A DNA stretch of 64,000 nucleotides from Myxococcales bacterium 68-20. GTDB lineage: Bacteria; Myxococcota_A; Polyangia; Polyangiales; Polyangiaceae. The DNA lies in assembly GCA_001899635.1 (NCBI GenBank), contig MKVQ01000036.1, positions 1 through 64,000 on the forward strand, in the 5' to 3' direction. The notes beneath the pieces are model-generated. The model saw only the letters and a program-made list of their open reading frames with translations. It was not told where the DNA came from and did no database searches. Below are positions 1-8,675 of the stretch, one piece after another. Within the stretch, counting starts at the first letter, position 1. Each line of letters starts with the position of its first letter. A program made the translations under genes and the position numbers.

Positions 1-228
1 TGAGGAGACGCGAAGGACTTAATTCTGGAGATCCGGTCTCTGCCTTGCGGCTTCGTCCGGTTGATCTGACATTCTCGTCAGAATTTGGAAGGTCACTTCT
101 GCTCGAACCACCGAAGTGGTGGTCTACGGCATCGTGCCTTCCGGGAGCCCACTCTAGATCCGTCTAGAATGAGCGTACGATTCAGTTTTCAAGGACCGAG
201 GCATCCGGGAGTTCCCGTCTGCGTTGGG
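1..228 (-). other. rRNA operon 5' leader; the rRNA gene lies off the left edge
   Basis: Read on the minus strand, this stretch follows a strong sigma70-like promoter and a boxA antitermination element, which is the usual arrangement ahead of a 16S (or an unlinked 23S) gene. No rRNA sequence is inside the window: neither the 16S 5' end nor its anti-Shine-Dalgarno 3' end is present on either strand. The stretch contains a short hairpin at about 109-124 and no credible protein gene. The direction is taken from the boxA and promoter, so the rRNA gene should begin to the left of base 1. That it is an rRNA leader is inference. Confidence 0.65.
184..197 (-). promoter_or_regulatory. boxA-like antitermination element
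   Basis: The minus strand reads GGTCCTTGAAAACT here, nearly the boxA core of Bacillus and mycobacterial rRNA leaders (TTCTTTGAAAACT type). It lies about 30 nt downstream of the predicted start site of the adjacent promoter. BoxA recruits the Nus factors that let polymerase read through structured, untranslated rRNA. The position between promoter and leader fits that role. Confidence 0.65.
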
Positions 229-235
229 GTCGCGA

Positions 236-263
236 ATCTTACTCGCGGCACCCTCTTCGTCAA
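236..263 (-). promoter_or_regulatory. Promoter P1 of the rRNA leader
   Basis: Minus-strand -35 TTGACG (258-263) and -10 TAAGAT (236-241) are 16 bp apart. Immediately upstream (264-290) the minus strand is rich in A, like an UP element that binds the alpha C-terminal domain. The predicted start is near 229, just ahead of boxA. The combination of near-consensus -35, A-rich upstream DNA and boxA supports a strong stable-RNA promoter. Confidence 0.7.
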
Positions 264-399
264 CTTCTTTTTTCCGTTCGGTTTCTCTTTTCGACCGACC
301 CGTTTGCGCGGGTCGTGCCGGTGGAGAGTCTCGAGCACTATCCGCGATGCGGGCGCCCGAAACAACCGAACCATGTGGAGAGCGGAACGACTTCCCGTT

Positions 400-439
400 G
401 CCCAAGCTAACGCTTGGGCCGGCGACCCGAGAGCGGGTC
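400..439. repeat. Pair of short perfect hairpins between tandem promoters
   Basis: Two perfect hairpins lie side by side: 400-407 with 412-419 (8 bp, loop TAAC) and 424-429 with 434-439 (6 bp, loop AGAG). A third lies at 296-302 with 309-315 (7 bp). All fall between the predicted promoters, so transcripts from the distal promoters would contain them. They could be RNA processing or pausing sites. Confidence 0.5.
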
Positions 440-525
440 CTTTACGTCATCGCGTCCTTACTCGCAGCCCCCGCTCGATTGCGCTTTCGCGCTTCGTGCG
501 TTCAGCCCCTTGCGAGGTGGGACGT

Positions 526-554
526 ATCCTGCTCCGTGGCGGGCGGTTCGTCAA
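526..554 (-). promoter_or_regulatory. Candidate promoter P2 upstream of the rRNA leader
   Basis: Minus-strand -35 TTGACG (549-554) is identical to that of P1, with a weak -10 CAGGAT (526-531) at 17 bp spacing. An A-rich stretch lies upstream at 566-582. The -10 is poor, so this is a weaker call than P1 and P3. Confidence 0.35.
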
Positions 555-823
555 GCTTCTCGTCGAAGATTTTTTCTTCGCCGTTTCAGCAGCTTGAACG
601 AAAGCAGCTCAACTCACCTCTCAGAGGTGAGCCACGGAGTTTCTCCACATGTGAAAGAACGAGTGCTGTGGTCCAGATCGACCAGTTGTTTCGAATGGTT
701 GCCCATCGGAAACTCTGGGGAGAGCTAGAGACTCCACAGACTGTCCCCAGCTGCTAACTCGGGCGGCAAATTCCCCAACAATGTCGGGGCGCCGTGCCGT
801 GTTCGTCAGCGGGAGGGCCGCGG

Positions 824-851
824 AACATAGTCAGGCAGGCGACCAAGTCAA
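824..851 (-). promoter_or_regulatory. Candidate promoter P3 upstream of the rRNA leader
   Basis: Minus-strand -35 TTGACT (846-851) and -10 TATGTT (824-829) are 16 bp apart, the same spacing as P1. T-rich DNA of the minus strand lies directly upstream at 852-861. It would be the most distal of a tandem set reading left towards the leader. Confidence 0.5.
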
Positions 852-1266
852 AACGAAAAGGTGACGCATGTGCGCTTTTGACACATAGGCTGGAAATCAC
901 TCGGGATTTTCCCGTGCAGGGCTCACGTGACGGCTCTGCTCGTGCGATTGGCCTGGATCCTCGAGCTCGAGGAGCGCCGAGTGCTGGCCTTGCTGGGGGC
1001 TGGGATCTGCCGCCCGCAGCGCCGCGCTGGCGTTGACCGGAGGCAGCGACCGAGGCTTTCGTCTTTTCGCCTCGGCCTCAGTCTCTCTCGCGGTGCCCGA
1101 TTCCTGGTGCGGTTCGGCCGTCTGACCTCAAGTTCCGTTTCGGCGTCGGCGCTGCGGGGAGCGCAGACGAGGTCGGCGCGGTCGGAGCGCGAGCGTTCGG
1201 CGAGCGAAAGCCGGGCGCGAGGCCTTCGGCGGATCGGTGGCGCGTGGCCCTACGGAACGCAGGAGC
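852..1266. other. Intergenic region upstream of the rRNA promoters
   Basis: No credible gene. Open frames here are short and of arbitrary composition. One 7-bp hairpin (1050-1056 with 1069-1075, a 12-nt loop rich in T on the plus strand) lies about 190 bp past the stop of the Roadblock gene and could end that minus-strand transcript before it reaches the rRNA promoters. Nothing else is recognisable. Confidence 0.4.
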
Positions 1267-1977
1267 TCAGACGGGCTCGTCGGCGTACCACCGCTGCCGC
1301 GGCTCGCGAACGAGGGTCAGCTCACTGCCTTCGGCGGTCCTCACGCGAAAGCCGCGCTCACGAACGGAGAGGCCCATCACCGCGCCGAGCACCTCGACCG
1401 CGGTCAGCTTCTCTCGCTCGTCGTGCTCGGCGCCACCGACTTGCGTGGGACGACCTCGACGGTCCGTCCTGACCGTGACCTCGAACCACGACCGCTGCTT
1501 CACACCGTCGCGCTTCTCGAGATCGGTCCACCCCGCCTCTTGGGCGAGCGCGCGTGTGCAGACCTTGAGAGCGCGCGTCGAGATGGTGAAGGCGGCCCGC
1601 GAGCGAAGCAGAAGCACGAGCACGTAGCCGTCGGGAAGCACGCTCGCGGCGATGCTCTTGCGGCCGCCGCGAATGACGAGCCAGCGAGGCTCTCCAAGCG
1701 CACCGAAGCGCTCGATGCTCGCGAGAATGATCTGCAGATGAGCCGCGGAAACGCGGAGATCGAACGGCTCGCCTCGACCGGCATAGTCGACGGTCTCGCC
1801 CTGGGAGTCCACGAGCGCCGCCGACACCGCACCGGAGACCCGCTCGATGAGCGCCTCGAGGATCGGCGTGAACGGCGTCGCGTCCGTATCGCGGGGGACG
1901 ATGGGAGCGGGTGCCATCGAGGACGGCTGTGCAGGAACGTCGTGCCGGAGGTCGGCGCCTTCAATCCCTGACTTCAC
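1267..1977 (-). CDS. Roadblock/LC7-domain protein
   Basis: 236 aa starting with GTG, which overlaps the TGA of the upstream parvulin gene (GTGA), so translation is probably coupled. Residues about 35-150 look like a Roadblock/LC7 fold: an amphipathic helix, then alternating strands (ALVDSQGETVDY, WLVIRGG, YVLVLLLR). This family usually regulates small Ras-like GTPases (MglB-MglA in myxobacterial polarity) or acts as a scaffold. No GTPase gene is adjacent. The C-terminal 80 residues are not recognisable. No signal peptide, so it is cytoplasmic. Last gene of a five-gene minus-strand run. The Roadblock call is by pattern only. Confidence 0.7.
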   Translation of the reverse strand: MKSGIEGADLRHDVPAQPSSMAPAPIVPRDTDATPFTPILEALIERVSGAVSAALVDSQGETVDYAGRGEPFDLRVSAAHLQIILASIERFGALGEPRWLVIRGGRKSIAASVLPDGYVLVLLLRSRAAFTISTRALKVCTRALAQEAGWTDLEKRDGVKQRSWFEVTVRTDRRGRPTQVGGAEHDEREKLTAVEVLGAVMGLSVRERGFRVRTAEGSELTLVREPRQRWYADEPV

Positions 1978-2909
1978 GGGGTGCCGACCGTGTCGTGCGA
2001 GAGCTTCACGACTCGCATCAGCTCCTCGGCTCCCGGAGCGAGGTCGACCCGGTGCGCGGCGCGCAGTGCATCGAGGCGCGCCTTCATGAGGTCCCGCGCG
2101 CGCAACATGTACACCTCCTCCGCGAACGCAACGCGCCGCTCATCCAGCGGCATGCGCTTCTCGGGCAGCCGCGCGAGGAGCCGGATGACGTGGAATCCGA
2201 AGCGGGTCTCGACGACGCCGGTCGTCGCACCGGGCGATGGCAAGGCGAACGCGGCCTTCGCGAACGTCTCATCCATGCGCCCTCCCCCCTCCGCGACCCA
2301 GCCGTCGTCGGTGAACGCCGGGAGCTGCTCCACCCTCAGCTCGAGCTTCGGATCGTGCTGAAACGCCTTCGCCGTAGACTCGAAGTCGTCGTCGCTCGCC
2401 GCCGCGACGGTCCTCTGGAGCTCGTCGGCGGCCGCACGTGCGCTTGCGACGAGCGCCGTCTCCTTCGGAAGCAGAACGATGGCATGGATGACCCTGACCG
2501 TCGGCGGTCGGTCGACCTCGGCCCAATGCAGCTCCGTGAGGAGCCTCACCTCTTCGTCCGTCGGCGGGCCGCGGCGCTTCCCTTCCTCGCGAAAGTGATC
2601 GGCCGCGAACCGGGCGCGCGCGGTGACGAGACGCCAGGACACGGGCAGACGCTCGCTCATGCCCTGCGCCCGCGCCGCCGAAGCGGCGATCTCGTCGTCG
2701 ACCAGCTTCCTCACGGCCTCGCGCGCCGTCACGCCCTGCGCCTCCGCGACACTGGCGACGACGCTGAGCGGGATGGTTCGCGAGCCGACCCGCGCCGCCA
2801 CCTCGCCGCCCAACGCTGCGTTCTGATCTTCGGCCCGCGTCGGCTGCTGCTCCCCGCACGACAGCGCGAACACACTCGCTGTCGCGAGAAGGATGCGCCG
2901 CATGCTCAT
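1974..2909 (-). CDS. Parvulin-type peptidyl-prolyl isomerase lipoprotein
   Basis: 311 aa. The N terminus is a lipoprotein signal (ALSCGE, Cys18). Residues about 40-130 form an SurA/PrsA-like helical N domain. Residues about 135-250 carry a parvulin rotamase domain with the typical start (RVIHAIVLL) and end (FGFHVIRLL). Such proteins catalyse proline cis-trans isomerisation and chaperone secreted or outer-membrane proteins in the periplasm. Its ATG overlaps the TGA of the small membrane protein upstream (ATGA), and its own stop overlaps the Roadblock start. It belongs to the PrsA/SurA superfamily but is not clearly an ortholog of either. Confidence 0.85.
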   Translation of the reverse strand: MSMRRILLATASVFALSCGEQQPTRAEDQNAALGGEVAARVGSRTIPLSVVASVAEAQGVTAREAVRKLVDDEIAASAARAQGMSERLPVSWRLVTARARFAADHFREEGKRRGPPTDEEVRLLTELHWAEVDRPPTVRVIHAIVLLPKETALVASARAAADELQRTVAAASDDDFESTAKAFQHDPKLELRVEQLPAFTDDGWVAEGGGRMDETFAKAAFALPSPGATTGVVETRFGFHVIRLLARLPEKRMPLDERRVAFAEEVYMLRARDLMKARLDALRAAHRVDLAPGAEELMRVVKLSHDTVGTP

Positions 2910-3082
2910 GCGCTTGCTCCCGGGCGTACGAGCTGGACACCGGCGCGGAGCGAGACGATGCCGACGACGAGGTAGTAGGTCGCCTCCACGTCACTCGCGC
3001 GCGCGAGCGCCATCGCACCAAACGTGAATGCGCCGGCGGCGAAAGCGACGACCACGGCCGCTAGAACGTCGAGCAGCTGCAT
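2906..3082 (-). CDS. 58-aa two-helix membrane protein
   Basis: A short ORF reading MQLLDVLAAV...GASA, stop overlapping the start of the parvulin gene by four bases (ATGA). It has two hydrophobic segments (about residues 5-27 and 36-51) joined by the polar stretch ARASDVEATYY, so it should span the membrane twice. The overlap, the clean start and the position inside a same-strand operon support it as a real gene. Function unknown; I do not recognise the family. Confidence 0.6.
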   Translation of the reverse strand: MQLLDVLAAVVVAFAAGAFTFGAMALARASDVEATYYLVVGIVSLRAGVQLVRPGASA

Positions 3083-3109
3083 CGGCGTCCAACATAACGC
3101 CGCAGGAGC

Positions 3110-4012
3110 TCAGCGCGCCATCCCGAGCACGACTCCGGCGACCGCGAACAGCGCCAGCATCACGAGCCAGGGCAGCGCTCGACGGAGCCGGAGCCGCCCT
3201 GAAGCCGCGCTTCGGGTGCCGTGGCGCGCGAGGGCGATGCTCGTGGTCCCACCGAGGACGGCGATCCCGCAAACGACGGTGACGAGCCGGACGAGCACGG
3301 CCCGCTCCGGGACCGGCACGCCCCATCCCACCGCCTGCATCGAGAGCGCGAGCACGACCCCGACGGCGACATAGACGCCGTCGCCGCGAGGAAGCTCGCT
3401 CCTCGGCTTGAGCGACGTGCTCGCGATGATCCTCCGCTCACCGTCGTTCGGATCCGCTCGGAGCGCCGGGCCCGCAGATGCGAACGCGAACAGCGCCCAC
3501 CCGACCATCCCGAGGGCCCCGCGAACGCCGTCGAGTCGCGCGGACGACAGCGCTGCCGGCGCGAGCGCCCATACGATCGCGCTCGAGAGAACGAATCCCC
3601 ACACCGACCAGACGCGCGCCCATGTAGGACCGGTCCACGAGCGCATCATCCCGAGAAGGGACGTCCGCCGCTTCGGAACGCCCTCGTTCTGCGGCGTCCG
3701 GGAGGGAGACGCACTCGCCTCCGGCGAGCGCGCTGGACCGGCGCCCTCGACGAGTGGCGCCGTGACGAGCGCAAGCACGCCGACGACGGCAGCCGCCTTC
3801 GCGAGGAGAGGCGCTCCGCGCGACCACGCCGCCGGCGCGACGGTGATCGCCCAAGCATAAAGGCCTGGGATCGCGGCCTGCGCCGACGCGCCGATGCTCG
3901 CGATCCGCTCGAGCACCTTGCGTCTTCGCGGCGGCATCGGGCGACCGGAGACGGGACCTGAGGGCGGCGGTGGGATGGACGAGTCGCGAAGCGCGTCGCT
4001 CCCGTCGCTCAT
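3110..4012 (-). CDS. Multi-pass membrane protein of unknown function
   Basis: 300 aa. A Pro/Ser-rich cytoplasmic N terminus (SSIPPPPSGP, residues 11-20) precedes a hydrophobic pair (about 47-85), a polar Pro/Ser linker (about 90-118) and four further hydrophobic segments (about 128-150, 165-182, 215-233 and 240-258), with a final helix at the C terminus (WLVMLALFAVAGVVL). No catalytic motif is visible. It starts four bases after the ttcA stop, so it is co-transcribed. I do not recognise the family. Confidence 0.7.
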   Translation of the reverse strand: MSDGSDALRDSSIPPPPSGPVSGRPMPPRRRKVLERIASIGASAQAAIPGLYAWAITVAPAAWSRGAPLLAKAAAVVGVLALVTAPLVEGAGPARSPEASASPSRTPQNEGVPKRRTSLLGMMRSWTGPTWARVWSVWGFVLSSAIVWALAPAALSSARLDGVRGALGMVGWALFAFASAGPALRADPNDGERRIIASTSLKPRSELPRGDGVYVAVGVVLALSMQAVGWGVPVPERAVLVRLVTVVCGIAVLGGTTSIALARHGTRSAASGRLRLRRALPWLVMLALFAVAGVVLGMAR

Positions 4013-4016
4013 GCGT

Positions 4017-4895
4017 TCAGCCCTGCGTGCCCGACGCAGACACCGCGCGCACGAGCCGCGCGGCGGTCACGAGCCCCGGCTCGTCCTCCGAGCCCTGGGC
4101 GGCTTCGAGCCCGAGCGTGCGCCAGAGGCCCTTGTCGAGCAGGTGGCTCGGCCGAACGTGCTGGAGCGAGGCGAACATCACGTTCTTTATGCCGGGGTGC
4201 GTCCGCTCGAGATCGTCGAGCATGCCGCCGACGATCTTCCGCTGGAGGTTGTCCTGCGAGCCACACAGGTCGCACGGGAGGATCGGGAACGCCTGCGCCT
4301 TGGCGTAAGCGGCGATGTCCTCCTCGGCGCAATACGCGAGCGGACGGATCACGACGTGGCCCTCGTCCGACACGAGCTTCGGCGGCATGGCGGCGAGCTG
4401 GCCGGCGAAGAACATGTTGAGCAGCAGCGTCTGCAGGATGTCGTCGCGATGGTGACCGAGCGCGATCTTCGTGCAGCCCAGCTCCCGCGCGACGCGGTAC
4501 AGAATCCCGCGCCGGAGTCGCGAGCAGAGCGAGCAGAACGTCTTCCCCTCCGGGATCTTCTCGGTGACGATCGAGTACGTATCCTCCTCGATCATCCGGA
4601 AGTCGTAGCCCTCCTCGCGCATGTACTTGCGGAGGCGATCGGCGGGATAGCCCGGATGCCCTTGGTCGATGTTCACGACCAAGAGCTCGAAGCGAACGGG
4701 CGCACGGCGCGACAGATCGCGGAGCAGGTGCAGCATCGTGTAGCTGTCCTTGCCCCCGCTCACGCAGACCATCACGCGATCGCCGTCGGCGATCATCCCG
4801 AAGTCGGTGAGCGCACGAGAGAGCGCGCGCGTGAGGCGACGCTCGACCTGATGAGGCGACGCGTGGGGCGCGTCCGACGCGCTCGAAGAGTCCAT
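4017..4895 (-). CDS. ttcA: tRNA 2-thiocytidine synthetase TtcA
   Basis: 292 aa, the usual length. TtcA thiolates cytidine 32 of certain tRNAs in the cytoplasm using ATP and an Fe-S cluster. The PP-loop ATP site SGGKDS is at residues 46-51. The cluster cysteines are in CSLC (121-124) and CDLC (208-211), matching the two CxxC regions of E. coli TtcA. The helix GHHRDD (147-152) is also typical. It heads the minus-strand run that ends with the Roadblock gene. It lies downstream of pepA on the same strand but a perfect hairpin separates them, so it probably has its own promoter. Identification is firm. Confidence 0.95.
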   Translation of the reverse strand: MDSSSASDAPHASPHQVERRLTRALSRALTDFGMIADGDRVMVCVSGGKDSYTMLHLLRDLSRRAPVRFELLVVNIDQGHPGYPADRLRKYMREEGYDFRMIEEDTYSIVTEKIPEGKTFCSLCSRLRRGILYRVARELGCTKIALGHHRDDILQTLLLNMFFAGQLAAMPPKLVSDEGHVVIRPLAYCAEEDIAAYAKAQAFPILPCDLCGSQDNLQRKIVGGMLDDLERTHPGIKNVMFASLQHVRPSHLLDKGLWRTLGLEAAQGSEDEPGLVTAARLVRAVSASGTQG

Positions 4896-5007
4896 TACAC
4901 GAGACGGCTAGCAGCTCACCTGATGGTCGGCAAGGCGGGCCCGCTCGCTCGGCACGCGCGTCTCGAGCTGTAAGGCATCGCCGCGAGTACGTCTGCCGCT
5001 CGCCGCC

Positions 5008-5033
5008 GGCCATGCGCAGAAGCTCGCATGGCC
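5008..5033 (-). terminator. Hairpin after pepA
   Basis: Perfect 9-bp inverted repeat GGCCATGCG / CGCATGGCC (5008-5016 with 5025-5033, 8-nt loop) 17 bp past the pepA stop. It has no T tract, as with the other hairpins between genes in this window. Probably ends the pepA transcript before ttcA. Confidence 0.55.
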
Positions 5034-5049
5034 GAGCGAGTGAACAGGA

Positions 5050-6744
5050 TCAGCGACGCTTGCGACCGGCGGCCTTCGTACGGACCTCGGAAGGCGGACG
5101 AGCTCCCTCATCCGCGCCGGCGGCCTTCGCCGACTTCTTCGTGGCGACGCCCTTGCCCGCCTTCTTCTCGGTCTCCTCGACGACGGAAACCGGAGGGGCC
5201 GCCTTGACGACGGACGGCGCCGCCGGGGCACCAGCCGTGGTTGCAGCGCGGCTCGCGCGCTCGACGAGGGAGAGGAACGTGAGCACGCCGTGCCCAGTGC
5301 CGCCCTTGGGGTCCCAGCCCCGGATGCGGTCGCCCATCGCCGGACCGGCGATGTCGCAGTGGATCCAGTTCGGAACGGTGCCGATGAACTCGCGGAGGAA
5401 GAGCGCGGCGCTGATCGAGCCGCCCCAGCGATCGCCCGTGTGCTTCAGATCGGCGGCGTCGCTCTTGAGCTGATCCTTGAGGTCCTCGAGGAGCGGCATG
5501 CGCCACATCTGCTCGCCGGACACCTTCGCAGCAGCGGCGAACTCCTCGGCCGTCGCGTCGTTGTTCGCGTACCAGCCGGAGCACGAGTTTCCGAGCGCGA
5601 CGACGCACGCGCCGGTGAGGGTCGCGTTGTCGACGAGGAGATCAGGCTCGAGCGCGCGCGCGTACGCGAGCGCATCGGCGAGGATGAGACGGCCCTCGGC
5701 GTCGGTGTTGATGATCTCGACGCTCTTGCCGTCGAGCGAGCCCCACACGTCGCCGGGACGGTAGGAGTTCCCGTCGGGCATGTTCTCCGCGGCGGCGAGG
5801 ATGCCGTGCACTTCGACGTCGGGCTTGAGCTTGCCGATGATGCTCATGAGGCCGACGACGTTCGCCGCGCCGCTCATGTCGTGCTTCATCTCGCCCATGC
5901 CGGCGGCGGGCTTGATCGAGAGACCGCCCGAGTCGAACGTGATGCCCTTGCCGACGAAGACGATCCGGCGCTTCGCGTTCTTCGGGACGTACGAGAAGTG
6001 CACCATCGCGGGCTTGTGCTCGCTGCCCTGACCGACAGCCTGGAGCAGCTTCATGCCGCGCTTCTGGATCTCCTTGTAGTCGAAGACCTTGATGTCGAGG
6101 TGCGCGTCCTTCGCCGCGACCTTGGAGGCATCGGCGAGCGTGTCCGGGTAGAGGACGTTCGGCGGCTCGTTCGAGAGGTCGCGCGCGAGGTTCACGCCCC
6201 CGGCGACGATCTGTCCGAGGTCGATACGCTCCTTGGCGTCCTTCGGGGCGTTGCCGACGATGCAGATCGCAACCTGGGAAAGCTCCGCCTTCGGCTTGCG
6301 GTCGCCGGTCAGGTACTTGGTGAACCGGTACGCGCCGAGCTCGAGACCTTCGACGATCTCGCGAAGGCGATCCCCGAGCTCCTCGGGGATGCCGAGGACC
6401 AGGCGCTTCGCCTTGTCGGCGTTCGCTGCGCGGGCAGCCTTCGCCGCGAACGTGCGGACGTCGCCGGGTCCGAGCTTCGTGACGTCGCCGAGGCCGACGA
6501 CGATCAAGCGATCGGCCTTCACACGCCCGAGGGTGGAGAGGGCGATCTGCTGATCCTTCTTCCCTTTGAACTCTTCCTTCTTGATGAGCCGACCAAGCGC
6601 CCCCCCGAGCGCGCGATCGAAACCATCAAGGGTCGTGCGCTGGTTCTTCTTTGCGCGACCGCCGAAGAGAGGTGTGCCAACGACGATGATGTCACCGGCC
6701 TCACGCGACGGCAGCACGGAGCGAACGCTGATCTTCAGGGGCAT
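5050..6744 (-). CDS. pepA: Leucyl aminopeptidase (M17 family)
   Basis: 564 aa from the ATG at 6744, chosen because GGGAGG lies 10 nt upstream and the frame above it is not protein-like. Cytosolic M17 aminopeptidases remove N-terminal residues and use two metal ions. The N-terminal macrodomain-like region (about 1-165) precedes the catalytic domain. The metal/active-site signatures are VGKGITFDSGG (264-274), DMSGAANV (about 289-296) and NTDAEGRL (346-353), all intact. The last about 60 residues are an extra Lys/Ala-rich basic tail (ending GRKRR) beyond the usual end of the family. The tail could bind nucleic acid, as some PepA proteins do, but that is inference. Confidence 0.95.
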   Translation of the reverse strand: MPLKISVRSVLPSREAGDIIVVGTPLFGGRAKKNQRTTLDGFDRALGGALGRLIKKEEFKGKKDQQIALSTLGRVKADRLIVVGLGDVTKLGPGDVRTFAAKAARAANADKAKRLVLGIPEELGDRLREIVEGLELGAYRFTKYLTGDRKPKAELSQVAICIVGNAPKDAKERIDLGQIVAGGVNLARDLSNEPPNVLYPDTLADASKVAAKDAHLDIKVFDYKEIQKRGMKLLQAVGQGSEHKPAMVHFSYVPKNAKRRIVFVGKGITFDSGGLSIKPAAGMGEMKHDMSGAANVVGLMSIIGKLKPDVEVHGILAAAENMPDGNSYRPGDVWGSLDGKSVEIINTDAEGRLILADALAYARALEPDLLVDNATLTGACVVALGNSCSGWYANNDATAEEFAAAAKVSGEQMWRMPLLEDLKDQLKSDAADLKHTGDRWGGSISAALFLREFIGTVPNWIHCDIAGPAMGDRIRGWDPKGGTGHGVLTFLSLVERASRAATTAGAPAAPSVVKAAPPVSVVEETEKKAGKGVATKKSAKAAGADEGARPPSEVRTKAAGRKRR

Positions 6745-6965
6745 CGAACCGTAGCCTCCCAGGGGAAAGGGGGCATCGGTTATACGCCGAGGAACCGCGT
6801 GTGGGATACAAAGAAAGAAATCCCCGCTGGCCCCCGGACACCCGCCCGAACGCCGCAACCACCCGCAGAAGCGCCCCGACCACGCGCAGGGGGAGACCTG
6901 CCCTCAGCTCGACGCGCCGCGGTACACCGCGTTCGGTCCGCACCACCACGAGCGGCTCACGCGCA

Positions 6966-7451
6966 TCAGCCCACGAGGCGTGCGTGCTTGCCCAGCGTCA
7001 GCGGCATCGACAGCTTCGGCTCCGGGACGCCGATGAACACACTCCGCGTCGGGATGCCGTCCACGCCGAGCGCGACGATCGTCGGGGAGCCGCGGTAGAC
7101 CCAGTGCACGTTGCACGGAAGCACGTACTCGACACCGGTGATCGCATCCGCCGCGCGGAGGATCACCTGCGCGCCCGCAGGCACCGTCCCCGCGCAACTC
7201 ACGATCACTGCGCCCGCCGCCACGCTCCGGATCTCGACGGGGAGAATCGTCCCATCGCCGATCATCTGTGCCGGAAGCGCGTGCCTCGGGCGCTCGTACG
7301 GACCGATCGGAGGTACGTCGAGATCACCCGTCACGAGTTGCATCAGCGAGAGAAGCTCGATCTGCTCCCGCGCAGCGAGCGGCTCGCCGAGCGAAGCGTT
7401 CCGAGCCTTCAGCTCCCAGAAGCGAACCAGAAAGTCGAGCTTGTCGATCAA
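6966..7451 (-). CDS. PilZ-domain protein
   Basis: 161 aa if translation starts at the TTG at 7451, which has AGGG about 8 nt upstream. The frame stays open further up but is not protein-like there. A short helical N terminus (LDFLVRFWELKAR) is followed by a beta-rich domain with the pattern of myxobacterial PilZ proteins (EQIELLSLMQLVTGD, then VEIRSVAAGAVIVSC and ITGVEYVLPCNVHWVYRG). PilZ domains bind cyclic di-GMP through RxxxR and D/NxSxxG motifs. Neither is canonical here (ERPRHALPA, SVAAGA), so ligand binding is uncertain. No signal peptide. Separate from pepA by about 220 bp. Confidence 0.65.
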   Translation of the reverse strand: MIDKLDFLVRFWELKARNASLGEPLAAREQIELLSLMQLVTGDLDVPPIGPYERPRHALPAQMIGDGTILPVEIRSVAAGAVIVSCAGTVPAGAQVILRAADAITGVEYVLPCNVHWVYRGSPTIVALGVDGIPTRSVFIGVPEPKLSMPLTLGKHARLVG

Positions 7452-7952
7452 GGCGCACCCTATACGGCGAGGTGTCACGGCGTTCGAGGAGGCAACGCAG
7501 TGACTGGTGGTGTCCGAAGAACGTGCGAGGCACATGCCACTGAGGCGACTGTTTCGTTGGACGGCCCTCGCTGCGGAAAGTTTCGCGGCGATCGCGAAAG
7601 CGTGGGCCCGCGGCCACACTCACACGACGCCAACGGCGTTGCGCTGGTCCGCACGAAAGATCGAATCGAACGGCGCTCGTCGACCCGCTCGCACTGCAGC
7701 AACGAAGGCGAGCGGACGATGACGGCCGCGCGCGCCCTCGTTTGCCGGGCGGTCCGGACACCATGTCTCGGGTGTCATGCCTCGCGCGTTTTTGCGATGC
7801 CGCAGGGCTGCGCCTCGCCACTCATCGCGCGACGACCGGCGCCGGGAGAGCTCGTCCCGCGCACCTGGCTACGTTCGGATCGATTCGCAGCGCGTACGTC
7901 CTGACGCGGCGAGAGCTTGCGATGTCGAGGTCGCTTGAGCCAGAGTGTGGGC
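7452..7952. other. Divergent intergenic region, no gene seen
   Basis: About 500 bp between the PilZ gene (minus) and a lipoprotein gene (plus). Open frames here read across both strands without any start signal or protein-like composition. It should hold the two divergent promoters, but I cannot pick out a convincing -35/-10 pair. No tRNA-like T-arm was found. Confidence 0.4.
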
Positions 7953-8675
7953 ATGGCTCGTCGCCTCTGGTGCTCGGCGCTCTTCTTGCTCGCCGCGGGC
8001 GTGGGCTTTGCGTGCTCCGAGCCGAAGGTGTCGCTCAACAAGGGCGTGCGCGAATACACGGACAGCGACTACCCGCAGGTGCTCGAGCGCTGGACGCGAT
8101 CGAAGAGCCTCGTCGCGATCAGCGAGCTCGACAACCTCCTCACCGTCACGTCGACGTTCGAGTCGTGGGACTTCCGCTGGGCCTACGTCGTCAAGTACGC
8201 GAACGACTACCGACTCACCGTCGAGCAAAGGCGCACGCTCCTCGAGAAGACGCTCGCCGAGACGCAGGACAGCCACCGCTTCTACGTCACGCTCTACGGG
8301 ACGAAGGTGCGCTGGACCGATCTCACCAAGCCGCAGACGGCCTGGATCGTCCGGCTGATCGACGACGAAGGAAACGAGACAGCACCGACCGCGATCGAGC
8401 TCATCTCGCGACCGGGGCCGCTCGAGATTCGTTACTTCCCCTACACGACCGTCTGGCGCCACGTCTTCCGCATCCGCTTTCCGACGACCACGCCGGATGG
8501 TCGCCCGACGATCGCGAGCGACGCGCGCTGGTTCGGCCTTCGCTTCGCAGGCGCCGAGGGCAACGAAGAGCTTCGCTGGGAGATCGGCGAGGAGAACGCC
8601 ACGAAGAGGACCGCGTTCGCGGCGCCGCGATCCCTCGCGGACGCGGCCGCGCTACATCCCGGCGAAGACCTCTAG
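7953..8675 (+). CDS. Lipoprotein of unknown function
   Basis: 240 aa from the ATG at 7953, chosen because it places a lipoprotein signal at the N terminus (LLAAGVGFACSE, Cys21). The mature part is polar with scattered aromatic residues (FESWDFRWAYVV, YFPYTTVWRHVF) and probably folds as a beta-rich domain in its second half. No enzyme motif is visible. Its last 24 bases overlap the end of the convergent cNMP-binding-like gene. I do not recognise the family. Confidence 0.75.
   Translation: MARRLWCSALFLLAAGVGFACSEPKVSLNKGVREYTDSDYPQVLERWTRSKSLVAISELDNLLTVTSTFESWDFRWAYVVKYANDYRLTVEQRRTLLEKTLAETQDSHRFYVTLYGTKVRWTDLTKPQTAWIVRLIDDEGNETAPTAIELISRPGPLEIRYFPYTTVWRHVFRIRFPTTTPDGRPTIASDARWFGLRFAGAEGNEELRWEIGEENATKRTAFAAPRSLADAAALHPGEDL

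Noticed and set aside
85-757. ORFs of 104-177 aa on the plus strand in the first 760 bases
   Set aside because: They overlap the promoter and leader features, have no ribosome binding site and read unlike protein.
1237-1971. 244-aa plus-strand ORF
   Set aside because: Antisense to the Roadblock gene, which fits better by overlap with its neighbour and protein-like pattern.
6745-6858. 38-codon extension upstream of the pepA ATG
   Set aside because: No ribosome binding site at the upstream start and unlike protein; the ATG at 6744 has GGGAGG at the right distance.
5290-7098. 602-aa plus-strand ORF
   Set aside because: Antisense to pepA, whose M17 motifs are intact.
7452-7952. tRNA or small RNA in the gap
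   Set aside because: No T-arm or acceptor-stem pairing found; only general GC-rich sequence.
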